From JBQTKD01 sp963703165 (GTDB lineage: Bacteria; Actinomycetota; Actinomycetes; Sporichthyales; Sporichthyaceae): a stretch of 64,000 bases of DNA. Made by a program: the position numbers and the translations under genes. The stretch is from assembly GCA_963703165.1 (NCBI GenBank), contig OY969798.1, positions 2,790,001-2,854,000 of the forward strand, read 5' to 3'. Under the pieces are notes generated by a model. It saw only the letters and a program-made list of their open reading frames with translations, had not been told where the DNA came from and made no database searches. Below, piece after piece: positions 16,150-23,023 of the stretch (position 1 is its first letter; every line of letters starts with the position of its first letter).

Positions 16150-16314
16150 TGAAGGTCCGATCGGGGAAGTACTCACCTGTAGCACGATCCACGGCTGCAG
16201 TTGAACTTCGTTGAGCGTCGACGATCTGCCGTTGCCGACTCTCGACCGGAGGTGTGTCATGCCCGCAGTCGTGTGGACCACGACAGCCGTTGCATTGACC
16301 GGCGGTGTTGTCCG

Positions 16315-17055
16315 ATGACGGACCCTTCGACATTTTGCGCCGAGCTGGACCCGGAGCTGCACGGCTCGGACCTCGCCTCCGTGCGAGACGAACTGCGCGA
16401 GTGGTTGCAGGCCTCGGGCGTCTCCGAGATGTTCCGCAACGAGCTGTTGATCGCGGCCGGGGAAGCCTGCACCAACGCGGTGGAGCACTCCGGGGCGCGA
16501 GCCTCCGGCGGTCGACCGGCAGCGTGGATCGAAGCGACCCGCGACCGCAACCGTGTTCGCGTCGTCGTGAACGACCTTGGCCTGTGGAAACCCCCGCACC
16601 GTAGGCTGCGACAGCCGCAGAAGCGCGGCCGTGGGCGATCGTTGATGGCCAACATGGTGGATCAGGTGCAGATCTGCACCGGCGCGACGGGCACGGCGGT
16701 CCTGCTGATCAAGGAGTGCCCCATGCAAGACAGCCCGCCCGGTGATCCCGCAACCAGGTTGCGGGTGAACAGCGTCGGACCTCGCGAGGTCATGGTCCAC
16801 GGTGAGATCGACGCCGCGAACGTCGGCGAACTCCGCGCCGGGTTGGAGTCTGCGCGCGGCGATGCAGAGACTCTGTTCGTTGACTTACGGGGCGTCACCT
16901 ACCTCGACAGTGCGGCGGTGGCGGTGCTGTTCGAGCAGGCACATCGAGGCCTGTCGTTGCATGTGGTCGAGGGCTCCGCGGTGGCGACGGTGATCCGGAT
17001 CTGCGCCTTGCCGTTGGTCGCTGAGGTCGAGTTCTCCGGGACCGGCGTCGGCTGA
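16315..17055 (+). CDS. Anti-sigma-type ATPase (RsbW-like) fused to a STAS domain
   Basis: A 246-aa protein. Residues about 1-135 form a GHKL/HATPase_c_2 domain with the N-box ELLIAAGEACTNAVEHS, D-L-G box NDLGLWKPP and G-rich GRGRSLMANMVDQV. Residues about 145-240 form a STAS domain with IDAANVGELRAGL and the phospho-acceptor region YLDSAAVAVLFEQA (Ser after Asp, as in SpoIIAA/RsbV). A serine-kinase anti-sigma factor and its anti-anti-sigma substrate are thus in one chain, which would allow self-phosphorylation. ATG 16315 was chosen because the domain begins there; the upstream in-frame TTG adds non-domain residues. A sigK gene starts 135 bp downstream. Confidence 0.8.
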   Translation: MTDPSTFCAELDPELHGSDLASVRDELREWLQASGVSEMFRNELLIAAGEACTNAVEHSGARASGGRPAAWIEATRDRNRVRVVVNDLGLWKPPHRRLRQPQKRGRGRSLMANMVDQVQICTGATGTAVLLIKECPMQDSPPGDPATRLRVNSVGPREVMVHGEIDAANVGELRAGLESARGDAETLFVDLRGVTYLDSAAVAVLFEQAHRGLSLHVVEGSAVATVIRICALPLVAEVEFSGTGVG

Positions 17056-17190
17056 CCGGCGGTGGTCGGGCTGAATCGTCCCGCACCCTGATGTGTTTCA
17101 CTGAGGCCCTGGCGATGCGCAGACGCCAGACGGATTCGTCCCGAGACCCCGGGCGAGCCGACGGTTTCGTTGGCCCCCGGGAGGTGCCTC

Positions 17191-17784
17191 GTGAGTGTGC
17201 GTCCTGCGAAGACCCGGCAGGTCGAAGGGGTCAGCCCGCCGCCGCCTGGCCTGGAGGACCTGTTGTCCCTCGTGGTCCGCGGCGACCACGACGCGTACGA
17301 GTCGGTCTACGCGCAGATGAGCGGCCCCGTCTACGGTCTCGTCCGGAAGGTGCTGCGGGACGAGGCACAGTCGGAGGAGGTCGCGCAGGAGGTTCTCCTT
17401 CACGTGTGGCAGGCGGCCTCGCGATTCGACGCGACCCAGGGCAGCGCCATGGCGTGGGTGATGACGATCGCGCACCGCCGGGCGGTCGACCGCGTCCGGG
17501 CGGAGGAGTCACGGTCGCGCACCGTCCACCGAGCAACCGAACGAACGCAGACCGTCTCCTACGACGAGGTGGCCGAGGAGGTCACCCACCGGCTGGAGCA
17601 GCAGGCGGTCCGGGAATGCCTTGCCGCGCTCACGATCGTCCAGCACGAGTCGGTGACGCTGGCCTACTACGGCGGGCTGACCTATCGGGAAGTGGCCGAG
17701 CAGCTCGGCATCCCGGCGGGCACGGCCAAAACCCGGATCCGGGACGGACTCCTCCGACTTCGGGACTGCCTCAACCCGTCGTGA
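17191..17784 (+). CDS. sigK: ECF sigma factor, SigK-type
   Basis: A 197-aa ECF sigma factor. Region 2 covers about 25-95 (YESVYAQMSGPVYGLVRKVL, EVAQEVLLHVWQAASRFD, WVMTIAHRRAVDRVR). Region 4 covers about 135-190 (LTIVQHESVTLAYYGGLTYREVAEQLGIPAGTAKTRIRDGLLRLRD). The sequence and the ERTQTVSYDEVAEEV linker resemble mycobacterial SigK. GTG 17191 follows GGGAGGTG. The usual membrane anti-sigma RskA is not encoded downstream; an SDR gene follows instead. The RsbW-STAS fusion just upstream is the only regulator nearby, though RsbW-type proteins normally control SigB-like factors rather than ECFs. Confidence 0.82.
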   Translation: MSVRPAKTRQVEGVSPPPPGLEDLLSLVVRGDHDAYESVYAQMSGPVYGLVRKVLRDEAQSEEVAQEVLLHVWQAASRFDATQGSAMAWVMTIAHRRAVDRVRAEESRSRTVHRATERTQTVSYDEVAEEVTHRLEQQAVRECLAALTIVQHESVTLAYYGGLTYREVAEQLGIPAGTAKTRIRDGLLRLRDCLNPS

Positions 17785-17818
17785 CCGCGCGTCGCCGCTC
17801 AGCCAGGAGAATGACCGG

Positions 17819-18595
17819 GTGAGCGAACTTCAGGGCAAGCGAGTCGTGGTCACCGGTGGGGCGTCAGGCATCGGGCGGGAGACGGTGCGGCTGCTGGCCG
17901 CCGCCGGTGCCTCCGTCGTCGTCGCGGACATCGACGGGCCGGGTGCGGACGCCGTCGCGAAGGAGGTCGGTGGGCGCGGGGTCGTCCTCGACGTCTCCGA
18001 CCCCGGCGCGTGGCGAGCCTTCGCCGCCGAGGTCGGGGAACTCGACCTGGCGGTGCTCAACGCGGGGATTCTCACCGGCGAGAAGACGCTGGGCCTGATC
18101 GGCGACGACGCCTACTCGCGTGCGCTGGGGATCAACGTCGGCGGCGTCGTGCACGGCGTCCGGGCGCTCGCGCCGCTGCTGGCCGGTCGCGGCGGGGCCA
18201 TCGCGGTGACCGCCTCGTTGGCCGGGCTGATCGGCTGGGACGTCGACCCGATCTACTCCCTCACCAAGCACGCCATCGTCGGGTTCGTACGCAGCATCGC
18301 GCCGCAACTGGAGGCCGACGGCATCCGGATCAACGTCGTCTGCCCCGGCATCACCGACACCGCGTTGATCCCCGGCGCGATGCGTCAGGTGCTGCTGTCG
18401 GCGGACTTCCCGACCCTGGAACCGACCACGGTGGCCGCAGCGCTCCTGCAGGCGCTGTCGATGGAGGAGACCGGGCAGGCACTGGTGGTCCAGCCCGGCC
18501 GCGACCCGGTCCGGTTCCGCTTCGCCAACGTGCCCGGTCCCGTCGTCGAGGGCGCCGCCTCGGTCCGGCCGCCGGACGAGCTGAGCGGCCGATGA
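17819..18595 (+). CDS. Short-chain dehydrogenase/reductase
   Basis: A 258-aa classical SDR. The cofactor motif is TGGASGIG (12-19), the NAG motif is at 81-83, and the catalytic Ser133, Tyr146 and Lys150 (YSLTK) are all present. An acidic residue at the end of strand 2 (ADIDG) points to NAD rather than NADP. GTG 17819 has an AGGAG site. It overlaps the threonine ammonia-lyase gene by four bases (ATGA). The substrate is unknown. Confidence 0.88.
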   Translation: MSELQGKRVVVTGGASGIGRETVRLLAAAGASVVVADIDGPGADAVAKEVGGRGVVLDVSDPGAWRAFAAEVGELDLAVLNAGILTGEKTLGLIGDDAYSRALGINVGGVVHGVRALAPLLAGRGGAIAVTASLAGLIGWDVDPIYSLTKHAIVGFVRSIAPQLEADGIRINVVCPGITDTALIPGAMRQVLLSADFPTLEPTTVAAALLQALSMEETGQALVVQPGRDPVRFRFANVPGPVVEGAASVRPPDELSGR

Positions 18596-19842
18596 CGGTC
18601 ACCGCCGAGACCGTCGAGGCCGCGGCCCGGCGCCTGGACGGGCTCATCGCACCGACGCCGCTGCACCGCAGCGAACGTCTCTCCGTCCTGCTCGGCACCG
18701 AGGTCCTGCTCAAGCGTGAGGATTTGCAGGTCGTGCGGTCCTACAAGGTCCGCGGCGCCTACAACCTGATCAGCACCCTTGACGAGGCGACGCGCGCCGC
18801 CGGCGTCGTCACCGCGAGCGCCGGCAACCATGCCCAAGGGGTCGCGTTCAGTTGCTCCGCGCTGGACGTCCGCGGCCGGGTGTTTCTGCCGGCCACGACC
18901 CCGCGGCAGAAAATGCGTCGGATCGCGGCGCTCGGCGGGGACCGCATCGAGGTCATCGTCAGCGGCGACACCTACGACGAGGCCGCCGCGGCGGCCGCCG
19001 ACGACGCCGAGAAGACCGGCGCCACCCTCGTGCCGGCCTTCGACGACCCGCGCACCGTGGCCGGGCAGGGCACCGTGGCGCGGGAGCTCGTCGGGCAACT
19101 CGGTCGCGACATCGACGTGCTCGTGCTGCCCGTCGGCGGTGGTGGACTGCTGGCCGGGTCGATCGCCTGGCTCGTCGAGCACGCGCCCCGCACCCGCATC
19201 GTCGGTGTCGAGCCGAGGGGCGCGGACTGCGTCGGAGCCGCGGTACGCGCCGGGGGGCCCGTCGAGCTCACGGACCTGGACACCTTCGTCGACGGCGCCG
19301 CGGTGCGTCGCGCCGGCGCCGTCCCGTTCGAGGTGATCAACGGCTCCGCGGCCGAGCTGCTCACCGTCGTCCCCGGCCAGGTGTGCTCGGAGATGTTGGC
19401 GCTCTACGAGGTCGAGGGGATCATCGCCGAACCCGCCGGGGCCATGGCCACGGCCGCCCTGACCGGCGGGGTGATCCCGGGGATCGAGCCGGGCATGACC
19501 GTCGTCGCCGTCGTCTCCGGCGGAAACAACGACATCAGCCGCTACGCCGAGATCATCGAGCGCGCCATGCTGCACGAGGGCCGCAAGCACTACTTCATCG
19601 TCGAGTTCAACCAGGAGCCCGGCGCCCTGCGTCGATTCCTCGACGAAGTCCTCGGCCCCGACGACGACATCGCCCTGTTCGAGTACATCAAGCGCAACAA
19701 CCGCGAGACCGGGCCCGCGCTCGTCGGCATCGAGCTCGCCCGCCCCGAGGATGCCCCTGCCCTGCTCGAGCGCATGCGGACGTCGCCGCTGCGGGTCCAA
19801 CCGGTGGACCCGGACAGCCCGCTGTTCCGCCTGCTCGTCTGA
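18592..19842 (+). CDS. ilvA: Threonine ammonia-lyase
   Basis: A 416-aa fold-type II PLP enzyme. The PLP lysine is Lys52 in SYKVRGAYN, the phosphate-binding loop is PVGGGGLLAG (about 180-189), and TASAGNHAQG and SGGNND fit the serine/threonine dehydratase family. The C-terminal about 90 residues (HYFIVEFNQEPGALRRFL) form an ACT-like regulatory domain, as in the short IlvA of actinobacteria. It converts threonine to 2-oxobutanoate, the first step of isoleucine synthesis, and is probably feedback-controlled by isoleucine. ATGA overlap with the SDR gene indicates a shared transcript. Confidence 0.88.
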   Translation: MTVTAETVEAAARRLDGLIAPTPLHRSERLSVLLGTEVLLKREDLQVVRSYKVRGAYNLISTLDEATRAAGVVTASAGNHAQGVAFSCSALDVRGRVFLPATTPRQKMRRIAALGGDRIEVIVSGDTYDEAAAAAADDAEKTGATLVPAFDDPRTVAGQGTVARELVGQLGRDIDVLVLPVGGGGLLAGSIAWLVEHAPRTRIVGVEPRGADCVGAAVRAGGPVELTDLDTFVDGAAVRRAGAVPFEVINGSAAELLTVVPGQVCSEMLALYEVEGIIAEPAGAMATAALTGGVIPGIEPGMTVVAVVSGGNNDISRYAEIIERAMLHEGRKHYFIVEFNQEPGALRRFLDEVLGPDDDIALFEYIKRNNRETGPALVGIELARPEDAPALLERMRTSPLRVQPVDPDSPLFRLLV

Positions 19843-19843
19843 C

Positions 19844-19853
19844 TACGTACGTA
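19844..19853. promoter_or_regulatory. 10-bp palindrome upstream of the monooxygenase operon
   Basis: TACGTACGTA is a perfect palindrome immediately after the ilvA stop and 93 bp before the first monooxygenase gene; GTATGAC overlapping its end could serve as a -10 element. It is short enough to be chance, so this is only a candidate operator. Confidence 0.25.
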
Positions 19854-19946
19854 TGACCCCGCAGCACGGTGCGGGTTCTGCGGATGCCTGGGCCCCGCGC
19901 TGCTGCGACGTTGACCCCAACAGCTCGCACGCTGAGGGGATGCTCC

Positions 19947-21440
19947 ATGGCCTTGTTGGAACGATCCGAGTGGTACGACATCGCGCGGGACACCAACTGG
20001 ACGCCGCAGTACGCGTCCGTTGACGAGATCTTCCCGGACGAGATGAGCGACACCTTCGGGCTGACCCTCGACGAATGGAACGTCTACGACGAGCCGTTCA
20101 AGGTGACCTACCGCGAGTACGTCCAGGTCCAGAGCAAGAAGGACATCGGCGCGTACTCGGTGAAGTCGGCGTTGGCCCGCTCCAACTTCTACGAGAAGGC
20201 GGACCCGGGCTGGCAGAGCATCCTGAAGATGCACTACGGCGCCGTGTGCCTGCTGGAGTACAACGCCGTGCTGGCCGAGGCCAAGATGGCGCGCTTCGGC
20301 AAGGCACCGGGCATGCGCAACATGGCGACCTTCGGTTCCATGGACGAACTGCGGCACGCGCAGATCCAGCTCTTCTTCGCGCACGGGAACATCGACAAGT
20401 CGCGTCAGTTCGACTGGGGCATCAAGACCTTCCACACCCAGAACTGGGCAGCGGTCGCCGGCAGGTCGTTCATCGACGACCTGTGCATGGGACGCGACGC
20501 GGCGACGATGAGCATCATGCTCACCTTCTCCCTCGAGCAGGGCTTCACCAACCTGCAGTTCATGGGGTTGGCCGCCGACGCGGAACTCATGGGCGACTAC
20601 AGCTTCTCCAACCTCATCTCCAGCGTGCAGACCGACGAGGCCCGGCACTCCCAGATCGGCACCGCGGCCCTGCGCGTGCTCGTCGCCAACGGCAAGCAGG
20701 ACCAGGCCCAGCAGGCGATCGAGATCGCCTTCTGGCGCGCGTGGCGCCTGTTCATGACCCTGACCGGGCCGTCGATCGACTACCTCACGCCGCTGCACCG
20801 GCGGCACCAGTCGTTCAAGGAATTCGTGATGGAGTTCATCGTCGCCGAATTCATGCGGGCGCTGGAGGACCTGGGGCTGGAGAAGCCCTGGTACTGGGAC
20901 TACTTCCTCGACACCATCGAGTATTTCCACCACTCCGGGCACCTGGAGATCTGGTTCCTGCGCAGCACCGTGTGGTGGGACCCGAGCGCCGGCGTGACTC
21001 CCGAGGAGCGCGCCTGGCTCGAGGAGAAGTACCCCGGCTGGAACGACGTCTGGGGCAAGCTCTGGGACGTCGTCGCGAAGAACGCGCTCGAGGGCAACGA
21101 CGACATGCTCTCCCCGCAGGCCCTGCCGATGCTCTGCAACGTGTGCGGCACCTCCAGTGGCGGCATGCCGCTCAACGGGTTCCACCAGGGCAACTGGACG
21201 GACCACTCCGACGGCCGGCGGTACTACTTCTGCTCGCCGCCGTGCAAGTGGATCTTCGACATCGACCCGGCGCGGTACGAGGGCCACAAGAGCCTCGTCG
21301 ACCGTCTGCTCGGCGGCATGATCGACCCCGGCACCGTCGAGGGTCTGCACCAGTACATGGGGATCATGCCCGGCGAGCGCGGCTCGGACCCCGACAACTA
21401 CAGCTGGGCGCACACTCTTCGCCCGGCCGGCATGGCGTAG
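19947..21440 (+). CDS. tmoA: Toluene-4-monooxygenase-type diiron hydroxylase, alpha subunit
   Basis: A 497-aa soluble diiron monooxygenase alpha subunit. Both iron-binding E-x-x-H repeats are intact, and residue numbers fall exactly where I recall them in T4moH: Glu104, Glu134, His137 (DELRH), Glu197, Glu231 and His234 (DEARH), with Thr201. The C-terminus carries the family's Cys-rich YHS-like domain (CNVCG and FCSPPCKWIFD). Of the pocket residues, 103 is Leu (Gly in T4moH) and 100 is Val (Ile in T4moH). It should hydroxylate an aromatic or alkene using O2. GAGGGG precedes ATG 19947. Components B, D and E follow; ferredoxin and reductase are absent. Confidence 0.92.
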   Translation: MALLERSEWYDIARDTNWTPQYASVDEIFPDEMSDTFGLTLDEWNVYDEPFKVTYREYVQVQSKKDIGAYSVKSALARSNFYEKADPGWQSILKMHYGAVCLLEYNAVLAEAKMARFGKAPGMRNMATFGSMDELRHAQIQLFFAHGNIDKSRQFDWGIKTFHTQNWAAVAGRSFIDDLCMGRDAATMSIMLTFSLEQGFTNLQFMGLAADAELMGDYSFSNLISSVQTDEARHSQIGTAALRVLVANGKQDQAQQAIEIAFWRAWRLFMTLTGPSIDYLTPLHRRHQSFKEFVMEFIVAEFMRALEDLGLEKPWYWDYFLDTIEYFHHSGHLEIWFLRSTVWWDPSAGVTPEERAWLEEKYPGWNDVWGKLWDVVAKNALEGNDDMLSPQALPMLCNVCGTSSGGMPLNGFHQGNWTDHSDGRRYYFCSPPCKWIFDIDPARYEGHKSLVDRLLGGMIDPGTVEGLHQYMGIMPGERGSDPDNYSWAHTLRPAGMA

Positions 21441-21449
21441 GGGCCGACG

Positions 21450-21746
21450 ATGGACGAGATCATTCCCCTGGTGTGCAGCTTCGAGGACGGCTGCATCCTC
21501 ACCCTGGTGCCGGTGCCGACGAATCTGACGATGGATCAGGTCGTGGCGGCCATGGTTCCGCACTTCGTCGGGCGCATGCTGCCTCCGCGCGACGACGTCC
21601 CGCTGCGTGTTCGCGCGCAGGGCGACACGGTCTACCTGCCCCGTGATCTGTTGGTGTCCGACACCGGATGGCCGTCGATGACGACCATTCAGGTCGGCTA
21701 CGAGACGCCGGTCGCTCCGCAGAAGCGCAGGGAGATCCCGCGATGA
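21450..21746 (+). CDS. tmoB: Toluene monooxygenase gamma subunit (TmoB-like)
   Basis: A 98-aa subunit beginning nine bases after the alpha gene stop. Its N-terminal strand pattern (IIPLVCSFEDGCILTLVPVPTNLTMDQVVAAM) and the ubiquitin-like middle match TmoB/TouB. It packs against the alpha-beta hydroxylase as the gamma subunit and has no catalytic residues of its own. The stop overlaps the next start (ATGA). Confidence 0.85.
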   Translation: MDEIIPLVCSFEDGCILTLVPVPTNLTMDQVVAAMVPHFVGRMLPPRDDVPLRVRAQGDTVYLPRDLLVSDTGWPSMTTIQVGYETPVAPQKRREIPR

Positions 21747-22051
21747 GTGCCGGGGCTGTCCAGGAATCCCGCAACATGGTCGGGCCCTGCGTGCGCTGCG
21801 GGGACATCGCCGACGCGGTCGTCGAGGCCGCACGTGACGACAACCCGGACCGCGAGGTCATCGTCGAGGACCACAGCGCCTACCTGCGGCTGAAGGTCGA
21901 GGGAGAGCTGATCCTGCGCCGCGCGACCATCGAGGACTACCTGGGTCGGCCCTTCCAGATGTGGGAGCTGCAGCCCGAACTGGCGGCGATCGCCGGGCTG
22001 TTCGAAATGACCGACGACCAGATCCGCTTCTACTACAACAAGAAACTGTAG
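21743..22051 (+). CDS. tmoD: Monooxygenase effector protein (MmoB/TmoD-like)
   Basis: A 102-aa cofactor-less effector of the MmoB/DmpM family: NMVGPCVRCGDIADAVVEAAR, DNPDREVIVEDHSAYLRLKVEGELILRRATIEDYLGRPF, then a C-terminal tail. Effectors bind the hydroxylase at the diiron face and couple O2 activation to substrate binding. It lies between the gamma and beta genes; in tmoABCDEF the Rieske ferredoxin gene (tmoC) would sit just before it, but here the B stop and D start overlap, so that gene is truly missing from the operon. Confidence 0.88.
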   Translation: MSAGAVQESRNMVGPCVRCGDIADAVVEAARDDNPDREVIVEDHSAYLRLKVEGELILRRATIEDYLGRPFQMWELQPELAAIAGLFEMTDDQIRFYYNKKL

Positions 22052-22059
22052 GCATCCCG

Positions 22060-22989
22060 ATGACCGAACAGGCCGTTGAAGCCCTGAAGCCGCAGAAGAC
22101 CTGGTCCCACCTGGCGGAGAACCGCAGGAAGCCCAGCGAGTACGAGATCGTCTCCGTCAAGACGCTGTTCACGACGGGCGACCCGGACGCGGCCCTCGAG
22201 CTGTCGCCCGAGCTCCCGATGAACAAGTGGATCAAGCGCAACCGCACGGACAGCCGGCTGCAGCACCCGGACTGGGACGCCTTCCGCGACCCCGACGCCG
22301 TGGTCTACCGCACCTATTGCACGCAGCGGGACAACGACGAGGACTACGTCGACGGACTGGTCAGTCAGTACAACGACATGGGCCACGACGCGAAGCTGTC
22401 GCCGGAATGGGTCGCGCAACTCGGCGCCCTGTACACGCCGATGCGGTATCTGTTGCACACCGCGCAGATGGCCGCGGCGTACCTGGTGACGATGTCGCAG
22501 GCGAGCACCATCGCCAATTGCGCCGTGTTCCAGATGTCGGACCAGTGCCGCTGGGTGTCTCGGGTTTCCTACCGCACGGCAGAGCTCCGCAAGAGCTGGC
22601 CGGACGCCGGCTTCGGGGTCGGCGAGCGTGCGCATTGGGAGAACGACGCTGCCTGGCAGGGGCTGCGCGAGCTGATGGAACGCATGCTCGCCACCTACGA
22701 CTACGGCGAGGCGATCATCGCCCTGAACTGTGTGGCGATGCCCGCCATCGACCAGGCCCTGAGCGAGTTGGCACAGCAGGCGGCCGCCGCCGGAGATACC
22801 TTGACCCAATTCCTGGTCGAGGCTCAGCTCACCGATTCGCAGCGACGCGAGCGGTGGACGCAGGCGTTCGTGACGTTCGTGGAGTCCGTGCCGGACAGCA
22901 AGGCATACGTGGCCGAGGTCATCGCCAAGTGGACCCCCCAGGCGGAGAAGGCGGCGCGGGCCTATCGCGAGGGGTTCCCGGTCGCATAG
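22060..22989 (+). CDS. tmoE: Toluene monooxygenase beta subunit (TmoE-like)
   Basis: A 309-aa ferritin-like beta subunit without iron ligands. KTWSHLAENRRKPSEYEIVS near the N-terminus, a DPD.VYRTYCTQRDNDEDYVDGL stretch, and ARAYREGFPVA near the end are typical of TmoE/TouE. It forms the (alpha-beta-gamma)2 hydroxylase. ATG 22060 is nine bases past the effector stop. The gene ends 34 bp before the stop of the convergent regulator gene, so the operon encodes only four of the six usual components. Confidence 0.88.
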   Translation: MTEQAVEALKPQKTWSHLAENRRKPSEYEIVSVKTLFTTGDPDAALELSPELPMNKWIKRNRTDSRLQHPDWDAFRDPDAVVYRTYCTQRDNDEDYVDGLVSQYNDMGHDAKLSPEWVAQLGALYTPMRYLLHTAQMAAAYLVTMSQASTIANCAVFQMSDQCRWVSRVSYRTAELRKSWPDAGFGVGERAHWENDAAWQGLRELMERMLATYDYGEAIIALNCVAMPAIDQALSELAQQAAAAGDTLTQFLVEAQLTDSQRRERWTQAFVTFVESVPDSKAYVAEVIAKWTPQAEKAARAYREGFPVA

Positions 22990-23023
22990 CGAGTACGGCC
23001 ACCCGGGCTCGGGCGGGAGGAGC

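Noticed and set aside
19844..19853. TACGTACGTA as a fourth copy of the GntR operator
   Set aside because: Its phase differs: the sulfur-block motif centres on GTAC-GTAC flanked by TT/AA, while this lacks the TTG/CAA ends, so it was kept only as a weak separate candidate.
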